From the NCBI GenBank assembly GCA_947494205.1, contig CANLUH010000028.1:1-48069 (forward strand): 48,069 bases of DNA, read 5' to 3'. Shown here piece after piece: positions 37,801-43,744 of the stretch; within the stretch, counting starts at the first letter, position 1; each line of letters begins with the position of its first letter. This DNA is from an uncultured Flavobacteriaceae bacterium. Its GTDB lineage: Bacteria; Bacteroidota; Bacteroidia; Flavobacteriales; Flavobacteriaceae. The notes under the pieces are model-generated. The model ran no database searches. It saw nothing but the letters and a program-made list of their open reading frames with translations, and had not been told where the DNA came from. The translations under genes and the position numbers were made by a program.

Positions 37801-38628
37801 GTTGTTAAAAAGAGAAGTATTCTCTAAAGTGGCATTATTTACAAAGGTTCCTGTATTGTTTAGTGTTAGAGGATTAACGAAAATTCCATTATTTGTAACA
37901 CTATTCGTGTTATTAAAGGTACCATTGTTTGTTGCCGTTTTCTGGTCATTATTTATAAAAGTACCTGTGTTTTCTATTGTTTGTACATTTACAAAAGTTC
38001 CGTTATTTGTAAACGTACCCGATATGTTTAGTAGTTGAGCATTAGTGAAACTTCCATTATTTGTTAACGCGGCAACATTGTTTATTGTTGCCATATTAGT
38101 AAAGGTTGCTGCTGTGTTAAAAGAACCGTTATTATTAATAATTCCTGTTCCAGAATTTTCTATTGTAGCGTTTTGACTAAAATATAAATTTGCAACTGGT
38201 TGTATTTCAATTACTCCAGTGTTTATAAGTGATCCCGTGACATCTATACTTGAACCAAAACCTATAGTAATAGTCCCTGTATTTGAAAGTGTTCCCGAAG
38301 TACTTATAAAGGCAGAAAACCCTCCAAATTCTGTAGCAATAAGAACGCCTTCATTAATTAATGTCCCGGTATTAGAAATTCCAGAATTAATACCAGTTGT
38401 AATACTTCCAGAACTTGAAATAGTTAAGTGTCCAGCATTTATTATATCTGCCTCGACAATATTTCCGTTAATAATTACAGTATCTCCAGCTACTATAGTT
38501 GTACCAGGATAAGAGGGCGACCAATTGGCTGTATTTGCCCAATCACCAGTACCTGTGTAGGTGTAGGTGGTTTGTGCTTGTAGATAAATACTAGTTAATA
38601 CAAGTAGTAAAAGTAGTCGTTTTTTCAT
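31900..38628 (-). CDS. Giant secreted surface protein (2242 aa): Asn/Thr/Gly solenoid, LamG, beta-helix, QLP-end module
   Basis: A signal peptide (ending YLQAQ) leads into a very long solenoid (about 20-1055) of short NNGTFTN/TGTLNN units, rich in Asn, Thr and Gly. An autotransporter-like closing unit follows (1056-1180; LSPGNSPGTYTFNNNY, then DGTLEVTLLNNYLPVVG). Next are a cadherin-like/VCBS-type unit, a LamG-like domain from about 1312, a HYR-like unit, a beta-helix from about 1614 and the shared C-terminal module from about 1972. An 870-bp internal duplication (36638-37512 and 35546-36414) accounts for about 290 residues twice. It starts 17 bp after the 1353-residue gene, so the two form one unit. 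Its surface role is inferred; the solenoid should be a long beta-helical stalk. Confidence 0.87.
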   Translation of the reverse strand: MKKRLLLLLVLTSIYLQAQTTYTYTGTGDWANTANWSPSYPGTTIVAGDTVIINGNIVEADIINAGHLTISSSGSITTGINSGISNTGTLINEGVLIATEFGGFSAFISTSGTLSNTGTITIGFGSSIDVTGSLINTGVIEIQPVANLYFSQNATIENSGTGIINNNGSFNTAATFTNMATINNVAALTNNGSFTNAQLLNISGTFTNNGTFVNVQTIENTGTFINNDQKTATNNGTFNNTNSVTNNGIFVNPLTLNNTGTFVNNATLENTSLFNNTGTLTIAAAGTMLNLGTYTNEGTIENNGTITNNGTLNNPLLFTNNGNYTNNNIFNNTGTLNCNGVYTNTVAFSNVGIINIETQGTLTISETIDNQATGSITNSGTVTINALGTLNNFGTINNTNATFTNAGTVVNNTNANFEVTDNTPMHLFRNQATFTNHGTLTLTLASSSSNTNTGTINNTGVFDIPNDSYFPNQGTIANHGVFTINSVLFNDGVFLNTNEFNGSYEGSGSFANEGITTGHIVIRDFGLLTNTGTIITKRISMYFDSQTFTNEGIVKIYGGETGFRFSRKIVNNNIIEILPDGIAGMANDTFINNGTILNKGTLSTIAFGFPVLSTLHNSETGVIDNRATLVIDVSDNGMPSTLINDGAIINTGTYTNNGALVNNGTITNSNALNNGGSIAIEAMGTLSTSGTTSNQSTGSITNAGTITTLELGTFTNAGTITMGTTGTLSTSGTASNQATGSITNSGTVTTLALGTLNNFGTLNNTNATFTNAGTVVNNTNANFEVTDNTSMHLFRNQATFTNHGTLTLTLASSSSNTNTGTINNTGVFNIPFSFPNQGTIANHGVFTINNTLINDGVFLNTNEFNGSYEGSGSFANEGITTGHIVIRDFGLLTNTGTIITKRISMYFDSQTFTNEGIVKIYGGETGFRFSRKIVNNNIIEILPDGIAGMSNDTFINNGTILNKGTLSTIAFGSPVLSTLYNSETGVIDNRATLVIDVSDNGMPSTLINDGAIINTGTYTNNGALVNNGAFTNNNIFDNSGILNNTGTLNNIGVLSGNNTSHTEDFTNAGTLSPGNSPGTYTFNNNYLAQTTASLQIELENATTFDIVTVNGTAAIDGTLEVTLLNNYLPVVGDSFTFLTGNTLTGTFTNTLLPTLTNNRSWTIDYTPTSVALTVIANPPTIVIPNDDTVGPNNDDILVPENNTVNGDFSLITTEGLASLQINTTIITKAELLASATTPIAVNGTYGVLTITNFNDTSGLVSYNYDPTGTAQDLTNGTNNILGESFSLLLTDSFNPTTANATLNIGITESSATAFNFDGIDDYAVATNPSILDITTGTIEMRIKPQTKTTKQTILCYRSSNGGSTKYLFNLLENLSGIGFWNGSSYLTIPFAFNEDQWYNITVSDDDSGFTRLYIDGEFMGNFASEFGTATGSNLNLYIGIDFPGSEYFKGDIGDIRIWNTVKEQGTASCMPSASGADLLAYYNFNQAVDSADNFAITTVTDQTNNANDIQLTNVALTGTTSNWLNTDNVIFDTDLPLVFTQDITVSLTCSVPVTILPEDVDNFSGDNCGIASLSLDIDTFDGSMVGVNTVTLSVTDLSGNVASQTAQVTVVDYNQTRLYVNALATGNNDGTDWANAYNDLQKAITFASNCTDIQDIWVAAGTYKPSVHPREVSDYGIVSPGIKLNTFHLVDGVALYGGFSGNETAVSERNLELNKTILSGAIGSSSTQDNSNIVVMSLNDNANTVLDGFHIKDGISLGFFNGTTNDINTIHDVVIENTTLSYDTGCGLVLINSNLTTRNCIISNNENRHVGNGTGISIQGTSNATFTNILLEANVGHFTGGIFKNTSSGTVIVNNATITNTQTAYGIENTGASLEINNSVTFNNNLGDILGSITGVNNFFNVATDPFINSADADGADNILGTPDDGLMPLETGVLVDAGNTSLNTTTTDITGNIRNLGANIDVGAYEFQSKLVVAPKVFLQGALLGTTNGLMRDDLRVANLLPTTSPYTDGLTCNASVFNTGGTATTGLPEDDIVDWIWLELRDENDNTQIITATSALLQRDGDIVSIDGVSSIDFLIPYKNHYVTLKHRNHLGVMTMNTIALNGTATPINFTDATTPITFGTDAQTTFGMPINTFGMWAGDANGDGRLNYLGAASEIPSIRSQVFNDPNNSVFSGPPIGTFPSEGYHLTDINMDGNTVFSGVTTDVLNIRDNVFNNPSNSVFSGPPIGTYLFVQQLPEGAN
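31903..32274. repeat. Near-identical 3'-end block, copy 3 of 3
   Basis: This is the end of the 2242-residue gene. It has the same order and frame as the other two copies but more differences (for example SGPPIG for GGPPIG, and IRDNVF for IRNNIF). It is the most diverged of the set. Confidence 0.8.
35546..36414. repeat. Intragenic segmental duplication, copy 1
   Basis: This 869-bp segment inside the 2242-residue gene is nearly identical to 36638-37512. The offset is 1092 bp, rising to 1098 bp after a 6-bp difference (FSFPNQ versus DSYFPNQ). The frame is preserved. It encodes the more complex, non-NNGT part of the solenoid (RDFGLLTNTGTIITKRIS). Confidence 0.9.
36638..37512. repeat. Intragenic segmental duplication, copy 2
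   Basis: This 875-bp partner of 35546-36414 is nearer the protein N-terminus. Only scattered substitutions separate the two. They are joined by about 220 bp of plain NNGT/TLSTSGT repeat sequence. Confidence 0.9.
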
Positions 38629-38645
38629 AGGGATTAATTTTTATG

Positions 38646-41600
38646 CTATTGTTTTATAAACTTAATGCTTTCACTATTAATTTTTAGGAAATACACACCT
38701 ACCGATAATTTAGAAACATCAATTTTATTAGTATTTGTATCAATAGTTTTGATGAATAACTGTTGTCCATTTATGTTATAGATTTCAACGGCTTCAGATT
38801 TTTTTAAACCGTTAATATATAAGGTATTTGTAGTTGGATTAGGATATATCATAAAAGAACTTGTATTAAAAGAATCTAACGATAATGTACTGTTATTTAT
38901 GGTAACTATTGCAGTACAGGTGTTTGTATTACCTTCATTGTCTTCTGTGGTGTATGTAATGGTATTTGCTCCTAAATGATTATTATCAAAGTCAGTCTGG
39001 CTCATTGTAAATGACAATAAACCACTAGCGTCTGAAACAGCAAAACCGCTAATATCTGTTGAACCATCGGACTCGGTTAAAGTTTCCATCCAGTTTGAAC
39101 TGGCAAATTGCCCAAAAGACAAACCAGATGATATGTTTGTAATGGTCGTTGTGGCATTGCCAAAAGTATTATCGGCTGTAACTGCTCTTAGTGTAAAAAC
39201 ATCACCTGGATTTAATACAATGCTTGCATTTCCAGTTTGTGGTATTGCATCAGTATTAGAGCTTAATTGGGTATATGTTCCATTAATAAGGTATCCTAAT
39301 GATTCATAAGCAGGCTCATCAAGAGTATCAAATTGCCAATCAAAAGTTAGGGTAGTGGCTTCAGTTATGGTAACTGCCAAATCAGAAAACCCTTCGTTGT
39401 TAGATTGGTTGTCGCCACTTATTAATGTAATTTCATAATTAGACCATTCATCTAATATTTCAATCGGATTTAGTGTTACCATACCAGTTGCATCTAGATT
39501 TATTGTAATATCTTGACATTGCATTATTGGAGCTACATTATCTTCTACGGTAACGGTTGCAGTACAACTATCGGAGTTTCCGCTTCCATCATCAACGGTT
39601 AATGTTACCACATGTGTACCTATGTCAGCAATAGTAAATAGGCTTTGTGAAACGGATAAGTTTAAAATGTTACAATCATCTGTACTGTTATCATTTATAT
39701 CAGCGCCATTTAATATTCCGACTCCATTTGCATCGAGCTCTAGTGTAAAGTCTTTACAGTTAGCAATTGGTGGCGTCGAGTTTTGTACAATGACATTGAA
39801 TGCGCATTCGGCAACATTGCCAGCAGCATCAACAGCACTAAATGTAACTACTGTTGTACCAGAAGGAAAAAATGAACCAGAGGTTAACCCTGATGTTTGA
39901 GTCACTGTAGCCGAAGAGCAATTATCGGTAGCTGTAGGCGCAGTAAAAGCTGCGATTGCACCACAATCTCCCGGGTTTGTAGGTTCTGGTAGTATAATAT
40001 CTGTTGGGCAACCAAAAAATGTTGGCGGCATATTTTCAAGACCTACATCTATAATATTCCAGTTATAGGTATTTATAATGCTTTGTCTTGCTGCTTCTGT
40101 CGTACAGTATCCGCTATTTCCAGCATCAAATTCTACATCATTTTGTAGCATTTGTGTACTCCAACCTGTAAGTAAGGCATCATAGTTTGAGACAGATAAT
40201 GTTACTCCAAAAAACATCGAAGTCATATTGCTTACACTTTCTACATTCCAATTTCCTATATTTTGATCGAAAGCAGTTGCTTCATTAAACATAAATTCCA
40301 TGTTTACAACATTGGCTGTACTTGCTCCCCAAGCTCCAATAGGCACATTAAAAGCGGTAGCGCCAGAAAACATTCCGGCCATTAATTGTACATTACTAAC
40401 ATCCCAATTGCTTATGTCTTGATTAAAGGCGATTGCTCCCTCAAACATATTGGTCATATCTGTTACATTTCCTAAGCGAGTAGCCCAATCATTTAGTGGT
40501 TGATTAAACACAGTCGCATCAGAAAACATAAAAGCCATGTTTTGTACATTGCTTACATTCCAATTATTTATATTTCTATTAAAAGCAGTGCCTTCAAACA
40601 CTCCTACCATATTGGTAACTGTTGTAACGTCCCAATTTTCTATAGTTCCATTAAAATTAGTAGCATTTCTAAACATGGATGCCATATTATCTGCACTTCC
40701 TAAACGAGTTCCCCAAGCACTTAAATTTTGATTAAATGCCGTGGCACCATCAAACATAAAGGCAAAAACACTTACATTACTTACATCCCAATGACTTATA
40801 TCTTGATTAAAAGGCGTGTTTCTAAACATCCCATTCATATTTTGCACATTGCTAACGTCCCAGTTGCCGATATCTTGATTCATAGCAATGGCCCCATCAA
40901 ACATTTCTGCCATATCAGTAACTTGCGATAAATCTGGTGTATCTGGCGCATTGACAACTAGGTTTGTACATCCTTTAAAAGCTCTTGCCATTGAATTCCA
41001 AACTGGATTTCCCCAATTTTCTACAGAAAGGATTTTATTTTTATCGCCTCCGTCATTGAAATATATCGTTGTGAAGGCTCCAGAAATAGTTACCGTATAC
41101 GTCCCAGCCGTGGCATAGGTATGTGTTATTGGTCCAAAAACATTTGTATCAGGAGTAGACATATCTCCCCAATCTACTGTATAGTTGCCTTCTATAGCAG
41201 GTATCGTAATTTGGTTGTCATTAGAAGTTCCTGGATTATCGGTTTTCCAAGTGGTTATAAATTCAGACATTTCAACAAATACGGTTATTGTATCACTGGC
41301 ACTAGAAGCACAGCCATTATCATCTGTGTAGGTATAGGTAATTGTATGTGTTCCTATACCAGCTGCGGCTGGATCAAAACTATAGGTTAATACATTACCA
41401 TCATCAATAACGCCTGGGCCAGAATATACGCCAGAACCTAGGGAATCTGTACTTACTGTACCTGTACCTGATACAAAATCTTGAGAATCTCCATTAATAG
41501 TGAAGCTAGTACCTGAGATGAAATTTATAGTACCTGAAGCTCCTATAATAGTAGTATTTGCGACGATAGTTGGTGTTTGCCCATTATCAAACGTTAGTGT

Positions 41601-42707
41601 TATAGTGTCTCCCGAAGCAGTTGCATTTATTAAATTAATTGTAGTGCCAGTAACACCACTACTAGCAGTTACGTTTGTTGACACCATTGCTCCAGCGCTA
41701 TCAAATACGATATTTCCACCCATAAAACCTGAAAAGCCAACTTCATCATAATCAACATTTATGGTAACTGTCGTAGCTAATACACTTACCGCTGGAGTTC
41801 CTCCACTAAGACCAGTTTGTATACCTGCAGTGATGGGTAAGTTTGGAGGCGCAGAAAAAGATACTGTAGGTAAAGGGAAAACTTCTATTGTATCTGTTGC
41901 GATGTTATCACATCCATTAGTATTTGTTATTTCATAGGCTATGGTATGTATTCCTGTTCCAGTAACAGTTGGGTCAAAACTATAGGTCATTCCGTTATCA
42001 TCATCAGTAACGCCAAGCCCTGAATATACTCCGCCAGAAGGAGATCCTCCACTAAGGCCCAATTGTACACCTGCATTTACGCATACATCTGTTGCATTTG
42101 TATATGTTACCGTTGGTAATGCAAATACTTCTATGGTGTCACTAGCGCTATCAGCACAGCCAATTGCATCTGTAAACGTGTAGGTTATAGTATGTATTCC
42201 AACATTAGCTGCTAGCGGATCAAAATTATAGGTCATTCCGTTACCGTTATCAGTAACTCCAGAACCTGAATACACACCACCTTCTGATACTCCACCACTT
42301 AAATTAGTTTGTACGCCTGCATTTAGACAAATGTCTGTTGGTGCAGTAAAAGTTACTGGAACAGTACAACTGTTAGGAGCTGTTAACGAACATATTGCAC
42401 CATAAGGCTGAATAATTCCATTTACAGTAGCTCTTATTCTTACATCATAGGTGGCACCAAAATTAAAAAGAGTAGCTAATGCTAAGCTATTTGTAGCCTC
42501 TGTTCTTATACCAGTTGTAACTATACTTGTTGTTTGATTGGTAAATTCAAATTCATATTGGGTTGCGTTCGGGACTGTTTCACATGTGAAAATTTGATCA
42601 AATGTAGAAACTGTAATACCACAATACACTGGGTTTAATTGTGTTGTTTGTGCATTTAAGCTAAATGCTGTAATAAAAAGGGTTACGAGTAATAATATTT
42701 TTTTCAT
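38646..42707 (-). CDS. Giant secreted surface protein (1353 aa): Ig-like, FNQ repeats, HYR, T9SS sorting domain
   Basis: A signal peptide (ending FSLNAQ) is followed by a fibronectin-like start and Ig-like units with the refrain GGVYSGSGVTDNGNG (about 115-480). A PKD-like strand and a long array of DUF285/FNQ repeats (about 480-886; MFDGAIAMNQDIGNWDVSNV type) follow. A classical HYR domain spans about 895-976 (PTDIILPEPTNPGDCGA), with two more HYR-like units after it. The last 75 residues are a T9SS type A sorting domain (FMIYPNPTTNTLYINGL, VEIYNINGQ, VGVYFLKI). So this protein should cross the outer membrane by the type IX system and be anchored to the surface. It is the first gene of the cluster and the only one with a sorting domain I recognise. 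Confidence 0.92.
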   Translation of the reverse strand: MKKILLLVTLFITAFSLNAQTTQLNPVYCGITVSTFDQIFTCETVPNATQYEFEFTNQTTSIVTTGIRTEATNSLALATLFNFGATYDVRIRATVNGIIQPYGAICSLTAPNSCTVPVTFTAPTDICLNAGVQTNLSGGVSEGGVYSGSGVTDNGNGMTYNFDPLAANVGIHTITYTFTDAIGCADSASDTIEVFALPTVTYTNATDVCVNAGVQLGLSGGSPSGGVYSGLGVTDDDNGMTYSFDPTVTGTGIHTIAYEITNTNGCDNIATDTIEVFPLPTVSFSAPPNLPITAGIQTGLSGGTPAVSVLATTVTINVDYDEVGFSGFMGGNIVFDSAGAMVSTNVTASSGVTGTTINLINATASGDTITLTFDNGQTPTIVANTTIIGASGTINFISGTSFTINGDSQDFVSGTGTVSTDSLGSGVYSGPGVIDDGNVLTYSFDPAAAGIGTHTITYTYTDDNGCASSASDTITVFVEMSEFITTWKTDNPGTSNDNQITIPAIEGNYTVDWGDMSTPDTNVFGPITHTYATAGTYTVTISGAFTTIYFNDGGDKNKILSVENWGNPVWNSMARAFKGCTNLVVNAPDTPDLSQVTDMAEMFDGAIAMNQDIGNWDVSNVQNMNGMFRNTPFNQDISHWDVSNVSVFAFMFDGATAFNQNLSAWGTRLGSADNMASMFRNATNFNGTIENWDVTTVTNMVGVFEGTAFNRNINNWNVSNVQNMAFMFSDATVFNQPLNDWATRLGNVTDMTNMFEGAIAFNQDISNWDVSNVQLMAGMFSGATAFNVPIGAWGASTANVVNMEFMFNEATAFDQNIGNWNVESVSNMTSMFFGVTLSVSNYDALLTGWSTQMLQNDVEFDAGNSGYCTTEAARQSIINTYNWNIIDVGLENMPPTFFGCPTDIILPEPTNPGDCGAIAAFTAPTATDNCSSATVTQTSGLTSGSFFPSGTTVVTFSAVDAAGNVAECAFNVIVQNSTPPIANCKDFTLELDANGVGILNGADINDNSTDDCNILNLSVSQSLFTIADIGTHVVTLTVDDGSGNSDSCTATVTVEDNVAPIMQCQDITINLDATGMVTLNPIEILDEWSNYEITLISGDNQSNNEGFSDLAVTITEATTLTFDWQFDTLDEPAYESLGYLINGTYTQLSSNTDAIPQTGNASIVLNPGDVFTLRAVTADNTFGNATTTITNISSGLSFGQFASSNWMETLTESDGSTDISGFAVSDASGLLSFTMSQTDFDNNHLGANTITYTTEDNEGNTNTCTAIVTINNSTLSLDSFNTSSFMIYPNPTTNTLYINGLKKSEAVEIYNINGQQLFIKTIDTNTNKIDVSKLSVGVYFLKINSESIKFIKQ

Positions 42708-42728
42708 AGGGGGTAATCATTAATACAA

Positions 42729-42753
42729 CTCTAAAGTTGTGCCTTTCAATTTT
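42729..42753 (-). promoter_or_regulatory. Conserved upstream block ahead of the 1353-residue gene
   Basis: Partner of the block at 26907-26930. The minus-strand core AAATTGAAAGGCACAACTTT is 21 bp before the ATG. This copy also contains a small hairpin, ACAACT-CTAA-AGTTGT, on its downstream side. Confidence 0.55.
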
Positions 42754-42811
42754 AAAATGACGAATATGGTAATACTATTATTGCTTGTGTTGACTCTTGT
42801 TTAGTTAAAAA

Positions 42812-42856
42812 GTAAAAGCTATTGTTAAACATTTTAAATTCAACAATAACTTTTAC
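42812..42856 (-). promoter_or_regulatory. Leader hairpin / possible attenuator
   Basis: Arms GTAAAAGCTATTGTT and AACAATAACTTTTAC pair at 14 of 15 positions around a 15-nt loop. In the minus-strand direction the stem is followed by a T-rich run (ACTTTTTAAC). It lies between the predicted promoter and the 1353-residue gene. It could be the terminator of the response-regulator operon, a leader attenuator, or both. Confidence 0.45.
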
Positions 42857-42896
42857 ATAGTATATATACAAGATTAATAGTCCTAATTTACAACTG

Positions 42897-42962
42897 CAAT
42901 ATATAGTGACTTATAAGATTATAAAATACGTAACGATATCAAAAAATACGTAGGGCTACGTA
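42897..42962 (-). promoter_or_regulatory. TACGTA triple-box element, copy A, with TATATTG box
   Basis: Three TACGTA boxes lie at 42927-42932, 42947-42952 and 42957-42962, with spacers of 14 and 4 bp as in copy B. A TATATTG box (42897-42903) occupies the same distance below the first box as the exact TAAATTTG in copy B, but it is one T short of the consensus. Confidence 0.7.
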
Positions 42963-43061
42963 GTTGAGGTTAATTGAATTTATTGTAGTAAAGAAGTGAA
43001 TTAAGAAAAAAAATTTTTAGAATTCGGTCAAGAAGTCTATAAAATAAATACCTATTGTTTA

Positions 43062-43086
43062 GGTTTCGACTGCGCTCAACCTGACA
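43062..43086. repeat. Half of a flavobacterial extragenic repeat (TCGAC...GCTCAAC type)
   Basis: The stretch GGTTTCGACTGCGCTCAACC continues into TGACA. It resembles the internal parts of the element at 8609-8764 and, as far as I recall, repeats common between genes in this family. It lies just after the response-regulator stop. Confidence 0.5.
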
Positions 43087-43099
43087 AAACAGATTTGTT

Positions 43100-43735
43100 T
43101 TATAACGTTTTAATAATAGTTCTATGTTCCTTAGTCCATAGAAATAAGGCGTCTTGGTGTTGGTTTAACTTTAATTTTTTTATAATGTTAGATCGGTGCT
43201 TTTCTACAGTACGAGGGGATATGGTTAATAATTCGGAAATGTCTTTAGACGATTTTTCTAAAGCCACTAGTCTAACAATAGTGCGTTCTGTTGGAGATAA
43301 TAGTTTTAGTTTACTAAGCTCTGTAGTAATTTCGTTTTCTACAACAGTATTAAACGTTTTACTAAAATAAGGTGTGTTTTTTAATACGCTTTGTATACAA
43401 TTATGTATTTCTATAAAAGGTTCGTCTTTTAGTAAGTAACCATCTATATTAAGCTCATTAGCTTGATGTATCACACCTTTTTCTTTGTGCGATGTTAAAA
43501 TAATGAACTTTGTTTTTAAATCAGAATCTTTACATTTCTCTATAACTTCAAAACCAGTAAGTAAAGGCATTTCTACATCTAAAATCGCAACATCTGGTTT
43601 TAAGTTTTTTATTTGATCTAAAGCAATGGCTCCATTTTCGGCTTTAGCTATAATGTTATAGCCGTGTCCAGTAAGTTCGTTAACTAAACCGTTTAATAAA
43701 AGTGGGTGATCGTCTGCAACAATTATAGTCGTCAT
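43100..43735 (-). CDS. LuxR/NarL-type response regulator
   Basis: This 211-residue protein has an intact receiver: Asp8-Asp9, phospho-acceptor Asp53 in ILDVEMP, Thr81 and Lys103. The LuxR-type DNA-binding domain (about 145-205) includes LSPTERTIVRLVALEKSSKDI and ISPRTVEKHRSNIIKKL. It starts nine bases after the stop of the histidine kinase gene, so kinase and regulator form one operon. NarL-type regulators bind short inverted or direct boxes. The TACGTA trio that begins about 140 bp downstream, ahead of the adhesin genes, is the best candidate target. That the adhesin genes are its regulon is inferred from position. Confidence 0.93.
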   Translation of the reverse strand: MTTIIVADDHPLLLNGLVNELTGHGYNIIAKAENGAIALDQIKNLKPDVAILDVEMPLLTGFEVIEKCKDSDLKTKFIILTSHKEKGVIHQANELNIDGYLLKDEPFIEIHNCIQSVLKNTPYFSKTFNTVVENEITTELSKLKLLSPTERTIVRLVALEKSSKDISELLTISPRTVEKHRSNIIKKLKLNQHQDALFLWTKEHRTIIKTL

Positions 43736-43744
43736 AAATGCGTG

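Larger units (their letters stand above)
42708..43099. other. 392-bp regulatory stretch between the response regulator and the adhesin cluster
   Basis: I see no gene. In minus-strand order the stretch holds a degenerate TCGAC/GCTCAA repeat (43062-43086), the TACGTA trio (copy A), a TATATTG box, an AT-rich hairpin (42812-42856) and a conserved block just before the ATG. A promoter at the TATATTG box would give a leader of about 185 nt. Confidence 0.7.

Noticed and set aside
35460..38560. CRISPR-like array suggested by dense short repeats
   Set aside because: The repeats are in frame, degenerate and translate as NNGT/TGTL units of a solenoid; there are no regular spacers and no cas genes.
719..41751. 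Many plus-strand open frames of 60-110 codons
   Set aside because: They lie opposite strong minus-strand genes, lack recognisable domains or signal peptides, and are the expected mirror frames of low-GC coding DNA.
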